Assembly: GCF_030814215.1 (NCBI RefSeq)
Contig: NZ_JAUSUT010000001.1
Coordinates: 682,001 to 746,000 of the forward strand
Direction of reading: 5' to 3'
Length of the DNA: 64,000 nt
DNA from: Amycolatopsis thermophila
GTDB lineage: Bacteria > Actinomycetota > Actinomycetes > Mycobacteriales > Pseudonocardiaceae
Shown here: positions 1 to 9,468 of the stretch, in pieces
Layout: every line of letters begins with the position of its first letter
How positions within the stretch are numbered: position 1 is the first letter of the stretch
Notes under the pieces: generated by a model
Told to the model about the DNA's origin: nothing
Databases searched by the model: none
Seen by the model: only the letters and a program-made list of their open reading frames with translations
Position numbers and translations under genes: made by a program

Positions 1-508
1 GGATCCCGCCCGTCTTCGCGGGAGCGGCGTCGCCCGGCCGGCAGACGGGATTGGCGAACTCCTGGTCGGTCTGCGCGCTGCGCACGCAGTCGGCGACCTG
101 GGAGATCTCCGGCTTGCCGACGACCGCGTTGGGCAGGCCCATCGTGGTGGCCATCAGGTAGAGCACGACGAAACCGAGGATGAAGTGGGTGACCGACCCG
201 GCGGCCAGCACGACGGTGCGCTTCCACGTCTTGAACCGCCACATCGCGCGCGGCGCCTCGTCCGGGGTCACCTCGTCGAGCGCGGTCATGCCGGCGATGT
301 CGCAGAACCCGCCGAGCGGGATCCACTTCAGGCCGTACTCGGTCTCGCCGCGTCGGAAGGAGAAGACCTTCGGGCCGAACCCGATGAAGTAGCGGCGAAC
401 CTTCATGCCGAACGCCTTGGCGGTGAGCATGTGCCCCGCCTCGTGCAGCGCGACGGACACGCAGATGCCCAGCGCGAACAGCACGACTCCGAAAATGTAG
501 GCGAGCAC
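1..508 (-). CDS. rseP: Site-2 protease RseP/Rip1 (M50), N-terminal part
   Basis: N-terminal 169 residues of a membrane-embedded zinc metalloprotease of the RseP/Rip1 family, cut by the left edge of the window. A hydrophobic segment at residues 2-21 runs into the zinc motif HEAGH (22-26). The cytoplasm-facing G-F-G-P and W-I-P-L-G-G-F motifs follow, then a second hydrophobic segment near 110-125, as in the family. These enzymes cleave anti-sigma factors within the membrane. The start is a GTG at 506-508, only 4 nt after the dxr stop, with a GGAGGG ribosome site inside the end of dxr, so the two genes look translationally coupled. The PDZ domain and the second metal-ligand motif lie outside the window. 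Confidence 0.93.
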   Translation of the reverse strand, partial: MLAYIFGVVLFALGICVSVALHEAGHMLTAKAFGMKVRRYFIGFGPKVFSFRRGETEYGLKWIPLGGFCDIAGMTALDEVTPDEAPRAMWRFKTWKRTVVLAAGSVTHFILGFVVLYLMATTMGLPNAVVGKPEISQVADCVRSAQTDQEFANPVCRPGDAAPAKTGGI

Positions 509-512
509 CCCG

Positions 513-1718
513 CTACTTCCCTCCGGTCACGATCTGCGCGGCCCTGGCGCGCGCCCACTCCTCGGCCGCCAGGACCTCCGCGACGTCGCTCGGCTCGCGA
601 CGCCACTCGTCGGCGGCCTCCACCACCTCGGTAACAGTGTCCACAATCGCCGTGAAGCCCGCGTTCTGCGCCAGGAACGCCTCGACGCACACCTCGTTCG
701 CCGCGTTGTAGACCGCGGGCAGGCAGCCGCCTGCCGTGCCGACCTGCCTGGCCAGCTCGACCGCCGGGAAGGCCTCGTTGTCCAGCGGTTCGAACGTCCA
801 CGCGCTCGCCTCGTCCCACCGGCAGGCCGGGGCCGCGCCGGCTACCCGGTCCGGCCAGTTCAGCGCGAGCGCGATCGGCAGCCGCATGTCCGGCGGGCTG
901 GCCTGGGCCAGGGTCGAGCCGTCGGTGAAGGTGATCATCGAGTGCACGATCGACTGCGGGTGGACGACCACGTCGATCTTCTCGCACGCGACGCCGAACA
1001 GCAGGCTCGCCTCGATCAGCTCCAGGCCCTTGTTGACCAGCGTCGCGGAGTTGATGGTGACGAGCCGGCCCATCGACCAGGTGGGGTGGGCCAGCGCGTC
1101 GGCGACCGTCACGTGCGCGAGGTCGGCGCGCTTGCGGCCGCGGAACGGGCCGCCGGAGGCGGTGAGCACGAACCGGTCGACCTCCTCCGCCCGGCCGCCG
1201 CGCAGGGCCTGGGCCATCGCCGAGTGCTCGGAGTCGACCGGGACCAGCTGGCCGGGTTTCGCCTGCTTGAGCACCAGCGGCCCGCCGGCGATGAGCGACT
1301 CCTTGTTCGCCAGGGCCAGGATCGCGCCGGTTTCGAGGGCGTGGAGGGTCGGTTCGAGACCCTGGGAGCCGGGCAGGCCGTTGAGGACGACGTCGACCCG
1401 CACCGCGTCGATCAGCTCGACCACGGCGCGGGGGCCCGCGAAGATGCGCGGCAGCTTGAACTCGCCCCGCGAGTAGCCGCGCTTCTGCGCCTCGGCGTAC
1501 AGCGCGAGCTGCAGGTCCTCGACCACGGTGGGCTTCGTCACCGCGACCGCGTCCACCCCGTGGGCCAGCGCCTGCGCGGCGAGCAGCGCCGGGTCCGATC
1601 CGCCGGCGGCGAGGCCCGCGATGCGGAAAAGGTGCTGGTTGCGGGCGGCGACGTCGAGGGCCTGGGTGCCGATCGAGCCGGTCGAGCCGAGCACGAGGAC
1701 GGTGCGGGGTGCGTTCAT
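513..1718 (-). CDS. dxr: 1-deoxy-D-xylulose 5-phosphate reductoisomerase
   Basis: Second enzyme of the MEP isoprenoid pathway; it rearranges and reduces 1-deoxy-D-xylulose 5-phosphate to MEP with NADPH. The NADPH-binding GSTGSIG motif is at residues 11-17 of the 401-residue form. The metal and substrate motifs ANKES, DSEHSA and W-S-M-G followed by N-x3-K-x3-E are all present, and the length is normal for the family. Two further ATGs lie upstream in frame (1727 and 1754). The ATG at 1718 places the Rossmann strand nearest the N-terminus, but the start is not settled. The gene is followed at once by rseP, the common actinobacterial dxr-rseP order. Confidence 0.95.
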   Translation of the reverse strand: MNAPRTVLVLGSTGSIGTQALDVAARNQHLFRIAGLAAGGSDPALLAAQALAHGVDAVAVTKPTVVEDLQLALYAEAQKRGYSRGEFKLPRIFAGPRAVVELIDAVRVDVVLNGLPGSQGLEPTLHALETGAILALANKESLIAGGPLVLKQAKPGQLVPVDSEHSAMAQALRGGRAEEVDRFVLTASGGPFRGRKRADLAHVTVADALAHPTWSMGRLVTINSATLVNKGLELIEASLLFGVACEKIDVVVHPQSIVHSMITFTDGSTLAQASPPDMRLPIALALNWPDRVAGAAPACRWDEASAWTFEPLDNEAFPAVELARQVGTAGGCLPAVYNAANEVCVEAFLAQNAGFTAIVDTVTEVVEAADEWRREPSDVAEVLAAEEWARARAAQIVTGGK

Positions 1719-1823
1719 CGGGGACATTGTCCCGAACGCGTGTGACCGGGTCATCGGCGCGGGGCCGGTCGCGGTGTGGAATCATCCGGTTGGACGTTTG
1801 TGCAGGGCCTCAGAGGAGTGATC

Positions 1824-2093
1824 GTGGCGAGCAAGGCGGTCGAGAAGCGGCAGCAGGCCGCGCCGGCGAAGGTGGATCCCCGCGACGAGCCGTCGGCCGA
1901 GTGGGGCTGGCACGGCGGGTTCCCGAAGGGGTCGCGCATCGCCGGCTGGGTCACGGTCATCGTGCTGCTGGCGATGATCCACAACAACCATGAGAACAAC
2001 ACCGAGAACGTGTGGCTGGTCGGCCTCGCGATCGCCATCGTGATCGGGCTGCTCGTGGACATCAGGAAGAGGCGCACCGCCTGGCGCCGCTGA
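1824..2093 (+). CDS. DUF2631 small membrane protein
   Basis: A protein of about 90 residues with a charged N-terminus, the DUF2631-like patch E-W-G-W-H-G-G-F, and two hydrophobic segments near residues 38-48 and 60-74, ending in a basic tail (RKRR). The start is the GTG at 1824, after a GAGGAG ribosome site at 1813-1818; a GTG at 1818 is possible but overlaps that site. It is transcribed divergently from dxr, a conserved actinobacterial pairing as I recall it. Its function is unknown; a membrane location is inferred. A strong hairpin terminator follows. Confidence 0.8.
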   Translation: MASKAVEKRQQAAPAKVDPRDEPSAEWGWHGGFPKGSRIAGWVTVIVLLAMIHNNHENNTENVWLVGLAIAIVIGLLVDIRKRRTAWRR

Positions 2094-2104
2094 CCCACCC
2101 GACG

Positions 2105-2137
2105 AAAAAAGGGGCCCCCGCCGAGGGGCCCCTTTTT
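2105..2137. terminator. Bidirectional intrinsic terminator
   Basis: A-tract, then a GGGGCCC stem, a short loop, the complementary GGGGCCCC and a T-tract. The element is symmetrical, so it can end transcripts from both convergent neighbours: the DUF2631 gene on the plus strand and rlmN on the minus strand. It is the only clear T-tailed intrinsic terminator in the window. Confidence 0.9.
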
Positions 2138-2145
2138 CGTGCGCG

Positions 2146-3252
2146 TCAGCCTTCGGCGGCGAGCTGGCCGCACGCGGCGGCGATCTCCTGCCCCCGGGTG
2201 TCGCGCACGGTGCAGGCCACGCCGCCCTCGTTGACGCGCCGCACGAACTCGCGTTCGACCGGCTTCGGCGAGGCGTCCCACTTCGAGCCGGGCGTCGGGT
2301 TCAGCGGGATCACGTTGACGTGCACCAGCTGGTTCAGGTGCTTGCGCAGCCGCTTCGCCAGCAGGTCGGCCCGCCACGGCTGGTCGTTCACGTCGCGGAT
2401 CAGGGCGTACTCGATCGACACGCGCCGGCCCGTGGTGTCGGCGTAGTAGCGCGCCGCCTCCAGCACCTCGTCCACCGACCAGCGGTTGTTGACCGGAACC
2501 AGCGTGTCGCGCAGCTCGTCGTCCGGCGTGTGCAGCGACACCGCCAGCCGGACCTGCATCTTCTCGTCCGCGAGCCGCCGGATCGCCGGCGCCAGCCCGA
2601 CCGTCGACACCGTCACCGAACGCTGCGAGATGCCCAGGCCGTTCGGCGCCGGGTCGGTGATGCGGCGCACGGCCGCGACCACCCGCTTGTAGTTCGCCAG
2701 CGGCTCGCCCATGCCCATGAACACGATGTTCGACAGCCGCCCCGGGCCGCCGGGCATGAGGCCGTCGCGCATGACCGCGGCCGCCGACCGCACCTGGTCC
2801 ACGATCTCCGCGGTCGACAGGTTCCGGGTCAGCCCGGCCTGCCCGGTCGCGCAGAACGGGCACGCCATCCCGCAGCCGGCCTGGCTGGAGATGCACAGCG
2901 TCGCCCGGTCCGGGTAGCGCATCAGGACGCTCTCCAGCAGCGTGCCGTCGTGCGCGCGCCACAGCGTCTTGCGGGTGGTGCCGTCGTCGCAGGCCAGCGC
3001 GCGCACCTCGGTCAGCAGCGGCGGCATCAGCTCGGACACCAGCCGCTCGCGCGAGGTGGCCGGGATGTCGGTCATCGCCTGCGGGTCGGCGGTCAGGCGG
3101 GCGAAGTAGTGGTTCGACAGCTGCTTGGCGCGGAACGGCTTCTCACCGAGTTCGCTCACGGCCGCCGCGCGTTCGGCGGCGGTCAGGTCGGCGAGGTGGC
3201 GAGGCGGCAGGCCGCGCCGGGGCGCGTCGAAGACCAGGGGGAGGGCAGTCAT
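2146..3252 (-). CDS. rlmN: 23S rRNA/tRNA adenine-C2 methyltransferase RlmN
   Basis: Radical-SAM enzyme that methylates C2 of A2503 in 23S rRNA and A37 in some tRNAs. The radical-SAM cluster motif is C-G-M-A-C-P-F-C near residue 120. The catalytic C-terminal cysteine is in the segment [10 protein letters not shown]. The V-F-M-G-M-G-E-P motif is also present, and the length of 368 aa is normal. The ATG at 3252 follows a GGAAGGG ribosome site. A much longer open frame continues upstream, but it is antisense to the PadR gene and is not part of this protein. The gene is divergent from padR and convergent with the DUF2631 gene. Confidence 0.96.
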   Translation of the reverse strand: MTALPLVFDAPRRGLPPRHLADLTAAERAAAVSELGEKPFRAKQLSNHYFARLTADPQAMTDIPATSRERLVSELMPPLLTEVRALACDDGTTRKTLWRAHDGTLLESVLMRYPDRATLCISSQAGCGMACPFCATGQAGLTRNLSTAEIVDQVRSAAAVMRDGLMPGGPGRLSNIVFMGMGEPLANYKRVVAAVRRITDPAPNGLGISQRSVTVSTVGLAPAIRRLADEKMQVRLAVSLHTPDDELRDTLVPVNNRWSVDEVLEAARYYADTTGRRVSIEYALIRDVNDQPWRADLLAKRLRKHLNQLVHVNVIPLNPTPGSKWDASPKPVEREFVRRVNEGGVACTVRDTRGQEIAAACGQLAAEG

Positions 3253-3297
3253 AGCCCTTCCATTGTTCCACGACCTGGGCAGTTGCCTTCCGACTGT

Positions 3298-3324
3298 TTC
3301 CGATATATCGTGAACATGTCGGAA
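3298..3324. promoter_or_regulatory. Candidate PadR operator
   Basis: The short space between rlmN and the PadR gene holds a perfect 10-bp palindrome, CGATATATCG (3301-3310). It lies inside a wider dyad with TTCCGA at 3298-3303 and TCGGAA at 3319-3324. The position just upstream of the PadR start suggests an autoregulatory operator. PadR proteins often bind AT-rich dyads of this type, but binding here is inference. Confidence 0.5.
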
Positions 3325-3345
3325 CACAACGGAAGGAGAACCGAC

Positions 3346-3966
3346 ATGAGGCACCACCCATTCCCCCCGCACCACGAGCGCCCGGCCTTCGGCCCGTTCG
3401 CCCGTGGTGGATTCGGGGACTTCCCCCCGGGCTGGGGCCCGGGCGGCCCGCGTGGCGAGTTCCGGGGGCGCGGCCCCCGCGGCCCGCACCGCGGACGGCG
3501 AGGACGCCGGGGCGACGTGCGCGCCGCGATCCTCGCCCTGCTGGCCGAACAGCCCCGGCACGGTTACGAGATCATCAGTGAGATCGCCGAACGCAGTGGC
3601 GGCTTCTGGCGGCCGAGCCCCGGCTCGGTCTACCCGACCCTGCAGCTGATGGCCGACGAAGACCTGGTCGTGGCCCGCGAGGACGGCGGCAAGCGCCTGT
3701 TCGAGCTGACCGACGCCGGTCGCGAAGCGGCCGCGAAGCAGGATTCGGCGCCGCCGTGGGAGCAGATCGCCCACGACGTCGACCCCACCGAGGTCGACCT
3801 GCGCAAGGCCGGCGCGATGCTGGCCGCCGCCGCCGTTCAGGTGTCCCAGGCCGGAACGCCGGGACAGAAGCGCCGCGCGGCCGAGATCCTCAACGAAGCC
3901 CGGCGCTCGATCTACGCCGTGCTCGGCGAGATCGAGACGGACGACGACGAGGACGACGACGAGTGA
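3346..3966 (+). CDS. PadR family transcriptional regulator
   Basis: A 206-residue DNA-binding regulator. Residues about 1-55 are a disordered tail rich in His, Pro, Gly and Arg. The PadR winged helix follows ([13 protein letters not shown], and the G-S-V-Y-P-T-L-Q motif near 92-99). The C-terminal dimerisation helices end in a run of Asp/Glu. The start is the ATG at 3346, seven bases after GGAAGGAG; an earlier in-frame ATG at 3316 lies within the candidate operator. Such PadR proteins with Gly/His-rich N-termini are common in actinobacteria, and their ligands are mostly unknown. The 3' end overlaps the convergent methyltransferase gene by 55 bp. Confidence 0.9.
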   Translation: MRHHPFPPHHERPAFGPFARGGFGDFPPGWGPGGPRGEFRGRGPRGPHRGRRGRRGDVRAAILALLAEQPRHGYEIISEIAERSGGFWRPSPGSVYPTLQLMADEDLVVAREDGGKRLFELTDAGREAAAKQDSAPPWEQIAHDVDPTEVDLRKAGAMLAAAAVQVSQAGTPGQKRRAAEILNEARRSIYAVLGEIETDDDEDDDE

Positions 3967-4751
3967 CCAGGCAGCACGAGGCCGGCGGGCTTCTCGCGAA
4001 CCAGAACGCGATAGCCCACCGGCACCGTGAAGCCCGCCGTGCCGGAGTGCCGGCCGTGCGATCCATTGTCCCGTAGGACATCCGCGATCGCCCGGTCGGC
4101 CACCGGTGGGCTGAATTCGATGCGCAGCACCGCCGCGACGCTTTCGGCGTCGGGGAACCACCACCGCGCCGTCACGCGGCGGCAGCGGAACCCCTGTGCC
4201 GCGAAGAAGGAATCGACCGCGGCCGGGTCGTAGTCGGGCAGATCGGCCCGCATCCACCGGCCGTACGGCTCACTGGACACGTCGAGGTCGACGATCGCCA
4301 GCGCTCCTCCCGGCCGCAGCACGCGATCCACCTCGCGCAGACCGGGTTCACAGCCCGGACCGAAGAAGTACGCCGTGCGCGCGTGCACCAGGTCGGCACT
4401 CGCGTCCGGCACCGGGATCGCCTGCGCGGAGCCCGGCAGCACCCGCACCGCGGGCAGCTCCGCGACGCGGCGTTCGGCCCGCCGCACCAACGGTTCGTGG
4501 GGTTCGACACCGATCACGGACTTCGCGGTCGTGGCGAAGCGGGGCAGGTGAAAACCGTCTCCGCAGCCGACGTCCAGCACGTCCCCGCCCGCCCAGTCGC
4601 ACTCCTGCTCGAGAACCCGCCACAGGTCGCCGTCGACGTCCTGCGCGCGGTTCTCCAGCTCGTAGGTGTCGGGGTGGTACCAGATGTTCGGGCTCGGCAG
4701 GACCTCCGCCCGTGACGCGGAGCGCTGCCCACGCCGGGCGATCTTCCACAC
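3912..4751 (-). CDS. Class I SAM-dependent methyltransferase
   Basis: A 279-residue methyltransferase of the UbiE/Methyltransf_11 type. The SAM-binding motif [10 protein letters not shown] is near residues 58-67, with an acidic residue ending strand 2 (V-I-G-V-E-P). The motif [13 protein letters not shown] lies near 150. The substrate is not evident. The start is a GTG at 4751 without a strong ribosome site. The final residues are a run of serines, the exact antisense of the acid-rich tail of the convergent PadR gene, so the last 55 bp encode both proteins. Confidence 0.85.
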   Translation of the reverse strand: MWKIARRGQRSASRAEVLPSPNIWYHPDTYELENRAQDVDGDLWRVLEQECDWAGGDVLDVGCGDGFHLPRFATTAKSVIGVEPHEPLVRRAERRVAELPAVRVLPGSAQAIPVPDASADLVHARTAYFFGPGCEPGLREVDRVLRPGGALAIVDLDVSSEPYGRWMRADLPDYDPAAVDSFFAAQGFRCRRVTARWWFPDAESVAAVLRIEFSPPVADRAIADVLRDNGSHGRHSGTAGFTVPVGYRVLVREKPAGLVLPGHSSSSSSSSVSISPSTA

Positions 4752-4834
4752 GCGGCAAGGATAGACGAGAGGGCGCCCGGAAAGCGCTTCGAATTCGGCT
4801 TAGACTGCTGCCCTCCCCACCGATCGGAGGCGGT

Positions 4835-5677
4835 ATGTCCGTCGGACCTTCGGTCCCGTCCGCGCTCCCGTCCGGCGTGCCGTGCTGGGTCGAACTGGCC
4901 AGCGTCGACGAGGCGGCTTCACACCGGTTCTACGAAGGGCTCTTCGGCTGGACGTTCCTGCTCAGCCGCGATCCCGCGACCCGCACCGGCCGGTACCTGA
5001 TCGGCACCCTCGACGGCGTGCCCGCCGGGGGGCTCTACCAGGCGGCGCCGGGACAGGCGAGCGCCTGGATGATCAACATCTCGGTGCACAACGCCCAGAC
5101 GGCGGCGAACTGGGTGCAGCGGCTCGGCGGGGTCGTCACGCTCGAACCGACCGTGCTGCCCCACCGCGGCTGCATCGTGCACGGCATCGAGCCGTCCGGC
5201 GCGCCGTTCGTGCTGTGGCAGCCGCCGCCGGACTGGGCGTTCGCCACGGGGTACCCGAACACCTACTCAGGCGCCGACCTGAACACGCGCGACGGCGAGG
5301 CCGCGGACGGCTTCTTCTGCCGGCTCTTCCAGTACACGAGCCTGCAGGTGGGCGACAACCACGGCATCGACTACGCGGAATGGCGGCTGGACCAGGAGCC
5401 GGTGCTGTACCGGTACGTGATGGGGCCGGAGTATCCGCCGGAGGCGCCGCCGCACTGGATGGTGTACTTCAGCGTCGACCCGGCCCGCGGAACCGACGCC
5501 ACGGCCGGGCACGCGCTCATGCTCGGCGGCACCGTGCTGGTCGAGCCGTACGACACGCCGCGCGGCCGGATCGCGATCCTCGCCGACCCGGCGGGGGCGG
5601 TGTTCTCGGTGATCGACCACTCGCGCGTGACCGAAGGCTGGGGCCGCGCCGAAGTGGACGACCCCTACGACGACTGA
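4835..5677 (+). CDS. Two-domain VOC (glyoxalase-like) protein
   Basis: A 280-residue protein with two vicinal-oxygen-chelate repeats. The first starts at P-C-W-V-E-L-A-S-V-D near residue 16 and contains F-Y-x-G-L-F-G-W. The second covers roughly residues 145-265 (F-F-C-R-L-F, then W-M-V-Y-F-S-V-D, ending I-L-A-D-P-A-G-A-V-F). This arrangement matches the actinobacterial hydroxylase/glyoxalase-like group of the CFP-30 type. The ATG at 4835 has a GGAGG site five bases upstream. No substrate can be assigned. It stands between a divergent methyltransferase and a GNAT gene 37 bp downstream, with which it may be co-transcribed. Confidence 0.85.
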   Translation: MSVGPSVPSALPSGVPCWVELASVDEAASHRFYEGLFGWTFLLSRDPATRTGRYLIGTLDGVPAGGLYQAAPGQASAWMINISVHNAQTAANWVQRLGGVVTLEPTVLPHRGCIVHGIEPSGAPFVLWQPPPDWAFATGYPNTYSGADLNTRDGEAADGFFCRLFQYTSLQVGDNHGIDYAEWRLDQEPVLYRYVMGPEYPPEAPPHWMVYFSVDPARGTDATAGHALMLGGTVLVEPYDTPRGRIAILADPAGAVFSVIDHSRVTEGWGRAEVDDPYDD

Positions 5678-5714
5678 GCCGTCGCTCTCCCGAGCGTGCG
5701 ATAGGTTCGCCGCC

Positions 5715-6236
5715 ATGTTCGACACCTGGCCACCTGCTCCGATCAAGACCGAGCGGCTCGTGCTCCGCGAATCCGAGGCGCGGGACCGGGCGGCGTTCGT
5801 CGAGCTGTTCGCCTCGCCGGAGGTGGGCACCTACCTCGGTGGCTCACGAGCACGGGACGAGCTGGAGCGCACGGTGCCGGAGGTGCCCGGGCGGCGCCCC
5901 GGCCTGTTCGTGGCCGATCTCGACGGCGCGATGATCGGCATGGTCACGCTCGACCGCCACGACGCGGAGCGCCCGGGTCACGTCCGTCCGGAGGCGGGGG
6001 AGGCCGAACTCGGCTACCTGTTTCTGCCCCAGGCGTGGGGACACGGGTACGCCGCCGAGGCTTGCGCGGCGGTGCTCGGCTGGTTCGCTGGCACGGTTCC
6101 CGGCGAACCGGTGGTGCTGTGCACCCAGACCGCCAACGACCGCGCGATGCGTCTCGCGGCGAAGCTGGGCTTCACCGAGGTGGCGCGGTTCGAGGAGTAC
6201 GGCGCCGAGCAGTGGTTCGGCGTGTGGTCGCGCTAG
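5715..6236 (+). CDS. GNAT family N-acetyltransferase
   Basis: A 173-residue RimJ/RimL-type acetyltransferase (Acetyltransf_3). The N-terminal T-E-R-L-V-L-R-E-S-E strand, the acetyl-CoA-binding region E-L-G-Y-L-F-L-P followed by G-H-G-Y-A-A-E-A (residues about 98-115), and the C-terminal N-D-R-A-M-R-L-A-A-K-L-G-F-T-E motif are all present. It acetylates an amine on an unknown protein or small molecule. It ends with a 4-bp overlap with the convergent cdsA. Confidence 0.88.
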   Translation: MFDTWPPAPIKTERLVLRESEARDRAAFVELFASPEVGTYLGGSRARDELERTVPEVPGRRPGLFVADLDGAMIGMVTLDRHDAERPGHVRPEAGEAELGYLFLPQAWGHGYAAEACAAVLGWFAGTVPGEPVVLCTQTANDRAMRLAAKLGFTEVARFEEYGAEQWFGVWSR

Positions 6237-7114
6237 TTCAGGAACGCCGACAGCAGCAGGAACGACACCACGGCGGACGGCAGGAGCGAGTCGAGCCGGT
6301 CCATCAGGCCGCCGTGGCCCGGCAGCAACGTGCCCATGTCCTTGATCCCCAGGTCCCGCTTCATCAGCGACTCGACGAGGTCGCCGAGGGTCGCGGTGAG
6401 CACGATCGCGATGCCGAACACCACGCCCTGCCAGACGTGCCCGTCCAGCAGCAGCGTCATCGTCAGCGAACCGGCGACCACACCCGCGACGAGCGAGCCG
6501 CTGAAGCCCTCCCACGTCTTCTTCGGGCTGATCGACGGCGCCATCGGGTGTTTGCCCTTGAGCACACCCGCGATGTAGCCGCCGGTGTCGGACGCGACGA
6601 CGCCGATCAGGAACGCGAGCACCCGGCCCACGCCGTCCGCGGGCGGCACCAGCATCGCCGCGAACGCGCCGAACAACGGCAGGTACGCGGCGGTGAACAC
6701 GGACGCGCTGATGTCGCGCAGGTACCCGTCGGCCCCGCCGGGCAGCCGCCACAGCAGGCAGGCCAGGACGGTGAGCGCGAACGCGATCAGGGCGCCCCGG
6801 TAGCCGAACGGCCAGGCCAGCCAGATCATCGCCTGACCGCCCACCAGCAGCGGGACCAGCGCGAGGCGGATCTTCGCGGCACGCTGCAGCGCCTGCGCGA
6901 ACTCGTAAGTACCGACCGCGATCGCCGCCGCGATGATCCCGATGAACAGGTACCGCACGGTCAGCAGCGACACGAGGATCGCCGCACCGAGCAGCAGCCC
7001 GACACCGATCGCCGCGGGAAGGTTCCGTCCCGCCCGCGACGTTTTCTTGGCCGGTTCGGCCGGCTCCGCAGAAGCCACGGGGGCCTTCTCGCGTTCTTCG
7101 CTCACCTGGGGCAT
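6233..7114 (-). CDS. cdsA: Phosphatidate cytidylyltransferase
   Basis: Integral membrane enzyme that makes CDP-diacylglycerol from phosphatidate and CTP, feeding phospholipid synthesis. It is 293 residues long, with a charged, Pro/Ala/Glu-rich N-terminus of about 30 residues and seven to eight hydrophobic segments. The C-terminal signature S-L-M-K-R-D-L-G-I-K-D, followed by L-L-P-G-H-G-G-L-M-D-R-L-D, is intact. Its ATG overlaps the frr stop by one base (TGATG), so the pair are translationally coupled in the standard frr-cdsA order. Confidence 0.95.
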   Translation of the reverse strand: MPQVSEEREKAPVASAEPAEPAKKTSRAGRNLPAAIGVGLLLGAAILVSLLTVRYLFIGIIAAAIAVGTYEFAQALQRAAKIRLALVPLLVGGQAMIWLAWPFGYRGALIAFALTVLACLLWRLPGGADGYLRDISASVFTAAYLPLFGAFAAMLVPPADGVGRVLAFLIGVVASDTGGYIAGVLKGKHPMAPSISPKKTWEGFSGSLVAGVVAGSLTMTLLLDGHVWQGVVFGIAIVLTATLGDLVESLMKRDLGIKDMGTLLPGHGGLMDRLDSLLPSAVVSFLLLSAFLN

Positions 7115-7671
7115 CAGACCTCGAGAAGCTCGGCTTCCTTGTGTTTGACGAGCTCGTCGACCTTCGCCACGTAGTTGTCGGTCAGGTGCTGCAGTTCCTT
7201 CTCCGCGCGCGCGACCTCGTCCTCGCCGGCCTCGCCGTCCTTGGCGATGCGGTCGAGCTCCTCCTTGGACTTGCGGCGCACACCGCGGATGTGGACCTTG
7301 GCGTCCTCGCCCTTGGACTTGACCATCTTCACCATCTCCTTGCGCCGCTCCTCGGTGAGCTGCGGGATGGTGATGCGGATGATCTGGCCGTCGTTGGACG
7401 GGTTGACGCCCAGGTCGGACTCGCGGATGGCCTTCTCGATCGCGCCGAGCTGGCTCTGGTCGTAGGGCTTGACGATGACCATGCGGGCTTCGGGGATGTT
7501 GACGCCGGCCACCTGGTTCAGCGGCATGGTCGACCCGTAGGCCTCGACCGTGATGCGGGCGAACATGCCCGGGTTGGCCCGGCCGGTGCGCACCGACGAC
7601 AGATCCTCCTTGGCGAAGGACACCGCTTTTTCCATCTTCTCCTCGGCCTCGAGGAGGGTCTCGTCGATCAC
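7114..7671 (-). CDS. frr: Ribosome recycling factor
   Basis: A 185-residue factor that splits the post-termination ribosome together with EF-G. The [10 protein letters not shown] segment and the C-terminal helices rich in Glu/Lys are characteristic, and the length is exactly that of the family. The start is a GTG after a GGGAG ribosome site. It lies 44 bp downstream of pyrH and overlaps cdsA by one base. Confidence 0.97.
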   Translation of the reverse strand: MIDETLLEAEEKMEKAVSFAKEDLSSVRTGRANPGMFARITVEAYGSTMPLNQVAGVNIPEARMVIVKPYDQSQLGAIEKAIRESDLGVNPSNDGQIIRITIPQLTEERRKEMVKMVKSKGEDAKVHIRGVRRKSKEELDRIAKDGEAGEDEVARAEKELQHLTDNYVAKVDELVKHKEAELLEV

Positions 7672-7715
7672 GGCTACTCCCGTTGTCTGTGCTGTTGTTC
7701 CCGGTCCGTTCGGGG

Positions 7716-8465
7716 TCAGGCGCTCTGCCCGGCCCCGGGGGTGCTCACCAACGTGCCGATCCTCTCACCACGCACCGCCCTGGCGATGTTCCCCTCGGTG
7801 AGGAGGTTGAACACGATGATCGGCATGTTGTTGTCCATGCAGAGGCTGAAGGCGGTGGCGTCGGCGACCTTGAGCCCGCGCTCGAGCACCTCGCGGTGGC
7901 TGATCTCGTCGAACATCTTGGCGCTCGGGTCGCTCTTCGGGTCCGCGGTGAACACCCCGTCCACGGCCTTGGCCATGAGCACGGCCTCGCAGCCGATCTC
8001 CAGCGAGCGCTGGGCGGCCGCGGTGTCGGTGGAGAAGTAGGGCATGCCGGTGCCGGCGCCGAAGATCACGACGCGGCCCTTCTCGAGGTGCCGCTCGGCA
8101 CGCCGCGGGATGTAGGGTTCGGCGACCTGGCCCATGGTGATGGCGGTCTGCACGCGGGTCGGCACGCCTTCCTTCTCCAGGAAGTCCTGCAGGGCGAGCG
8201 AGTTCATGACGGTGCCGAGCATGGCCATGTAGTCGGCCCGGTCGCGGTCCATGCCGCGCTGGGACAGCTCGGCGCCGCGGAAGTAGTTGCCGCCGCCGAT
8301 GACGACGGCCATCTGCACCCCGGTGCGGACGACGTCGGCGATCTGCGCGGCCACGGAGTGCACGACGTCCGGGTCGAGGCCGAGCGCTCCCCCGCCGAAC
8401 ATCTCGCCACCCAGTTTCAGCAGCACCCGCCGGTAACCACCGTCGGCTCGTTTCGCCTCGCCCAT
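7716..8465 (-). CDS. pyrH: UMP kinase
   Basis: Hexameric bacterial UMP kinase that phosphorylates UMP to UDP in pyrimidine nucleotide synthesis. The N-terminal phosphate loop L-L-K-L-G-G-E-M-F (with Gly where E. coli has Ser), the G-G-G-N-Y-F-R-G motif, and the C-terminal [11 protein letters not shown] are seen. It is 249 residues long, normal for actinobacteria. It belongs to the tsf-pyrH-frr-cdsA run, separated from tsf by a 106-bp spacer that holds a hairpin. Confidence 0.96.
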   Translation of the reverse strand: MGEAKRADGGYRRVLLKLGGEMFGGGALGLDPDVVHSVAAQIADVVRTGVQMAVVIGGGNYFRGAELSQRGMDRDRADYMAMLGTVMNSLALQDFLEKEGVPTRVQTAITMGQVAEPYIPRRAERHLEKGRVVIFGAGTGMPYFSTDTAAAQRSLEIGCEAVLMAKAVDGVFTADPKSDPSAKMFDEISHREVLERGLKVADATAFSLCMDNNMPIIVFNLLTEGNIARAVRGERIGTLVSTPGAGQSA

Positions 8466-8517
8466 GTCCGCCTCCGCCCGCTCGGGTGCCGTCTGTGAAG
8501 ACCCTGCCTTCGCGAGT

Positions 8518-8551
8518 GTGCCCCGTCCCCGTGACCACGGAGACGGGGCAC
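8518..8551 (-). terminator. Hairpin downstream of tsf
   Basis: Perfect 10-bp inverted repeat, GTGCCCCGTC (8518-8527) and GACGGGGCAC (8542-8551), with a 14-nt loop, between tsf and pyrH. There is no T-tract, as is usual for actinobacterial terminators. It may end or attenuate the rpsB-tsf transcript. Confidence 0.6.
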
Positions 8552-8571
8552 TCTCACGTCATGCCGTCGTG

Positions 8572-9399
8572 TTACGGCTGGCCGACCTCGAACCGGGCGA
8601 ACCGGGTGACGGTCACGCCGGCCGCGTCGAGCAGCGCCTTGACGTTCTTCTTGTTGTCGAGGACCGACGGCTGCTCCAGCAGCACGGTGTCCTTGTAGAA
8701 CGCGTTGACCTTGCCCTCGATGATCTTGGGCAGGGCCTGCTCGGGCTTGCCCTCGGCCCGGGCGGTCTCCTCGGCGATGCGGCGCTCGTTGTCGACCAGC
8801 TCGGCCGGCACCTCGTCGCGGGTCAGGTACTTCGGCTTGAGGGCCGCGATCTGCAGCGCCGCGTTGCGGGCCGCCTCGGCGGCGCCGTCGCCCTCACCGG
8901 TGTACTCGACCAGCACGCCGACCGCCGGGGGCAGGTCGGTGCCGCGGCGGTGCAGGTAGGTCGCGACCTGGCCGTCGAAGGCCACCACGCGGCGCAGGAC
9001 GAGCTTCTCGCCGATCTTGGCGGCTAGCTCCTGGACGGCGTCGCCGACGGACTTGCCGCCCTCGAGCTCGGCCGCGGCCAGCTTCTCGACGTCGTCGGTC
9101 TGCAGGGTCTGCGCGACCTTGACGATCTTGTTGGCCAGCTCCTGGAACTGCTCGTTCTTCGCGACGAAGTCGGTCTCGGAGTTGATCTCGACCAGCACGC
9201 CGCCGTCGCCGGCGACGAGGCCCTCGGCGGTGGCGCGCTCGGCACGCTTGCCGACGTCCTTGGCGCCCTTGATGCGCAGGAACTCAACGGCCTTGTCGAA
9301 GTCGCCGTCGCTCTCCTCGAGCGCCTTCTTGCAGTCCATCATGCCGGAGCCGGTGAGCTCGCGGAGGCGCTTGACGTCCGCCGCGGTGTAGTTCGCCAT
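8572..9399 (-). CDS. tsf: Translation elongation factor Ts
   Basis: Guanine nucleotide exchange factor for EF-Tu. The UBA-like N-terminus has [16 protein letters not shown], and the core has the [12 protein letters not shown] motif near residue 75. At 275 residues it has the normal actinobacterial length. It follows rpsB, as in nearly all bacteria, with a stable hairpin in the 69-bp spacer. Confidence 0.97.
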   Translation of the reverse strand: MANYTAADVKRLRELTGSGMMDCKKALEESDGDFDKAVEFLRIKGAKDVGKRAERATAEGLVAGDGGVLVEINSETDFVAKNEQFQELANKIVKVAQTLQTDDVEKLAAAELEGGKSVGDAVQELAAKIGEKLVLRRVVAFDGQVATYLHRRGTDLPPAVGVLVEYTGEGDGAAEAARNAALQIAALKPKYLTRDEVPAELVDNERRIAEETARAEGKPEQALPKIIEGKVNAFYKDTVLLEQPSVLDNKKNVKALLDAAGVTVTRFARFEVGQP

Positions 9400-9434
9400 C
9401 GTGCGTTGTCCGTTCCTCTCGGAAAGTCGTGGGT

Positions 9435-9456
9435 GGCCGCGCTCGGAAGCGCGGCC
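9435..9456 (-). ncRNA. mRNA hairpin between rpsB and tsf
   Basis: An 8-bp GC-only stem, GGCCGCGC (9435-9442) and GCGCGGCC (9449-9456), with a 6-nt loop, in the rpsB-tsf spacer. It has no T-tract. It could be a partial terminator or a processing/stability element that sets the S2:EF-Ts ratio. The role is inference. Confidence 0.45.
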
Positions 9457-9468
9457 GTGCCGGAAAGA

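Noticed and set aside
2320..3345. N-terminal extension of the PadR frame
   Set aside because: It is antisense to rlmN, and the ATG at 3346 has an excellent ribosome site and matches the protein family.
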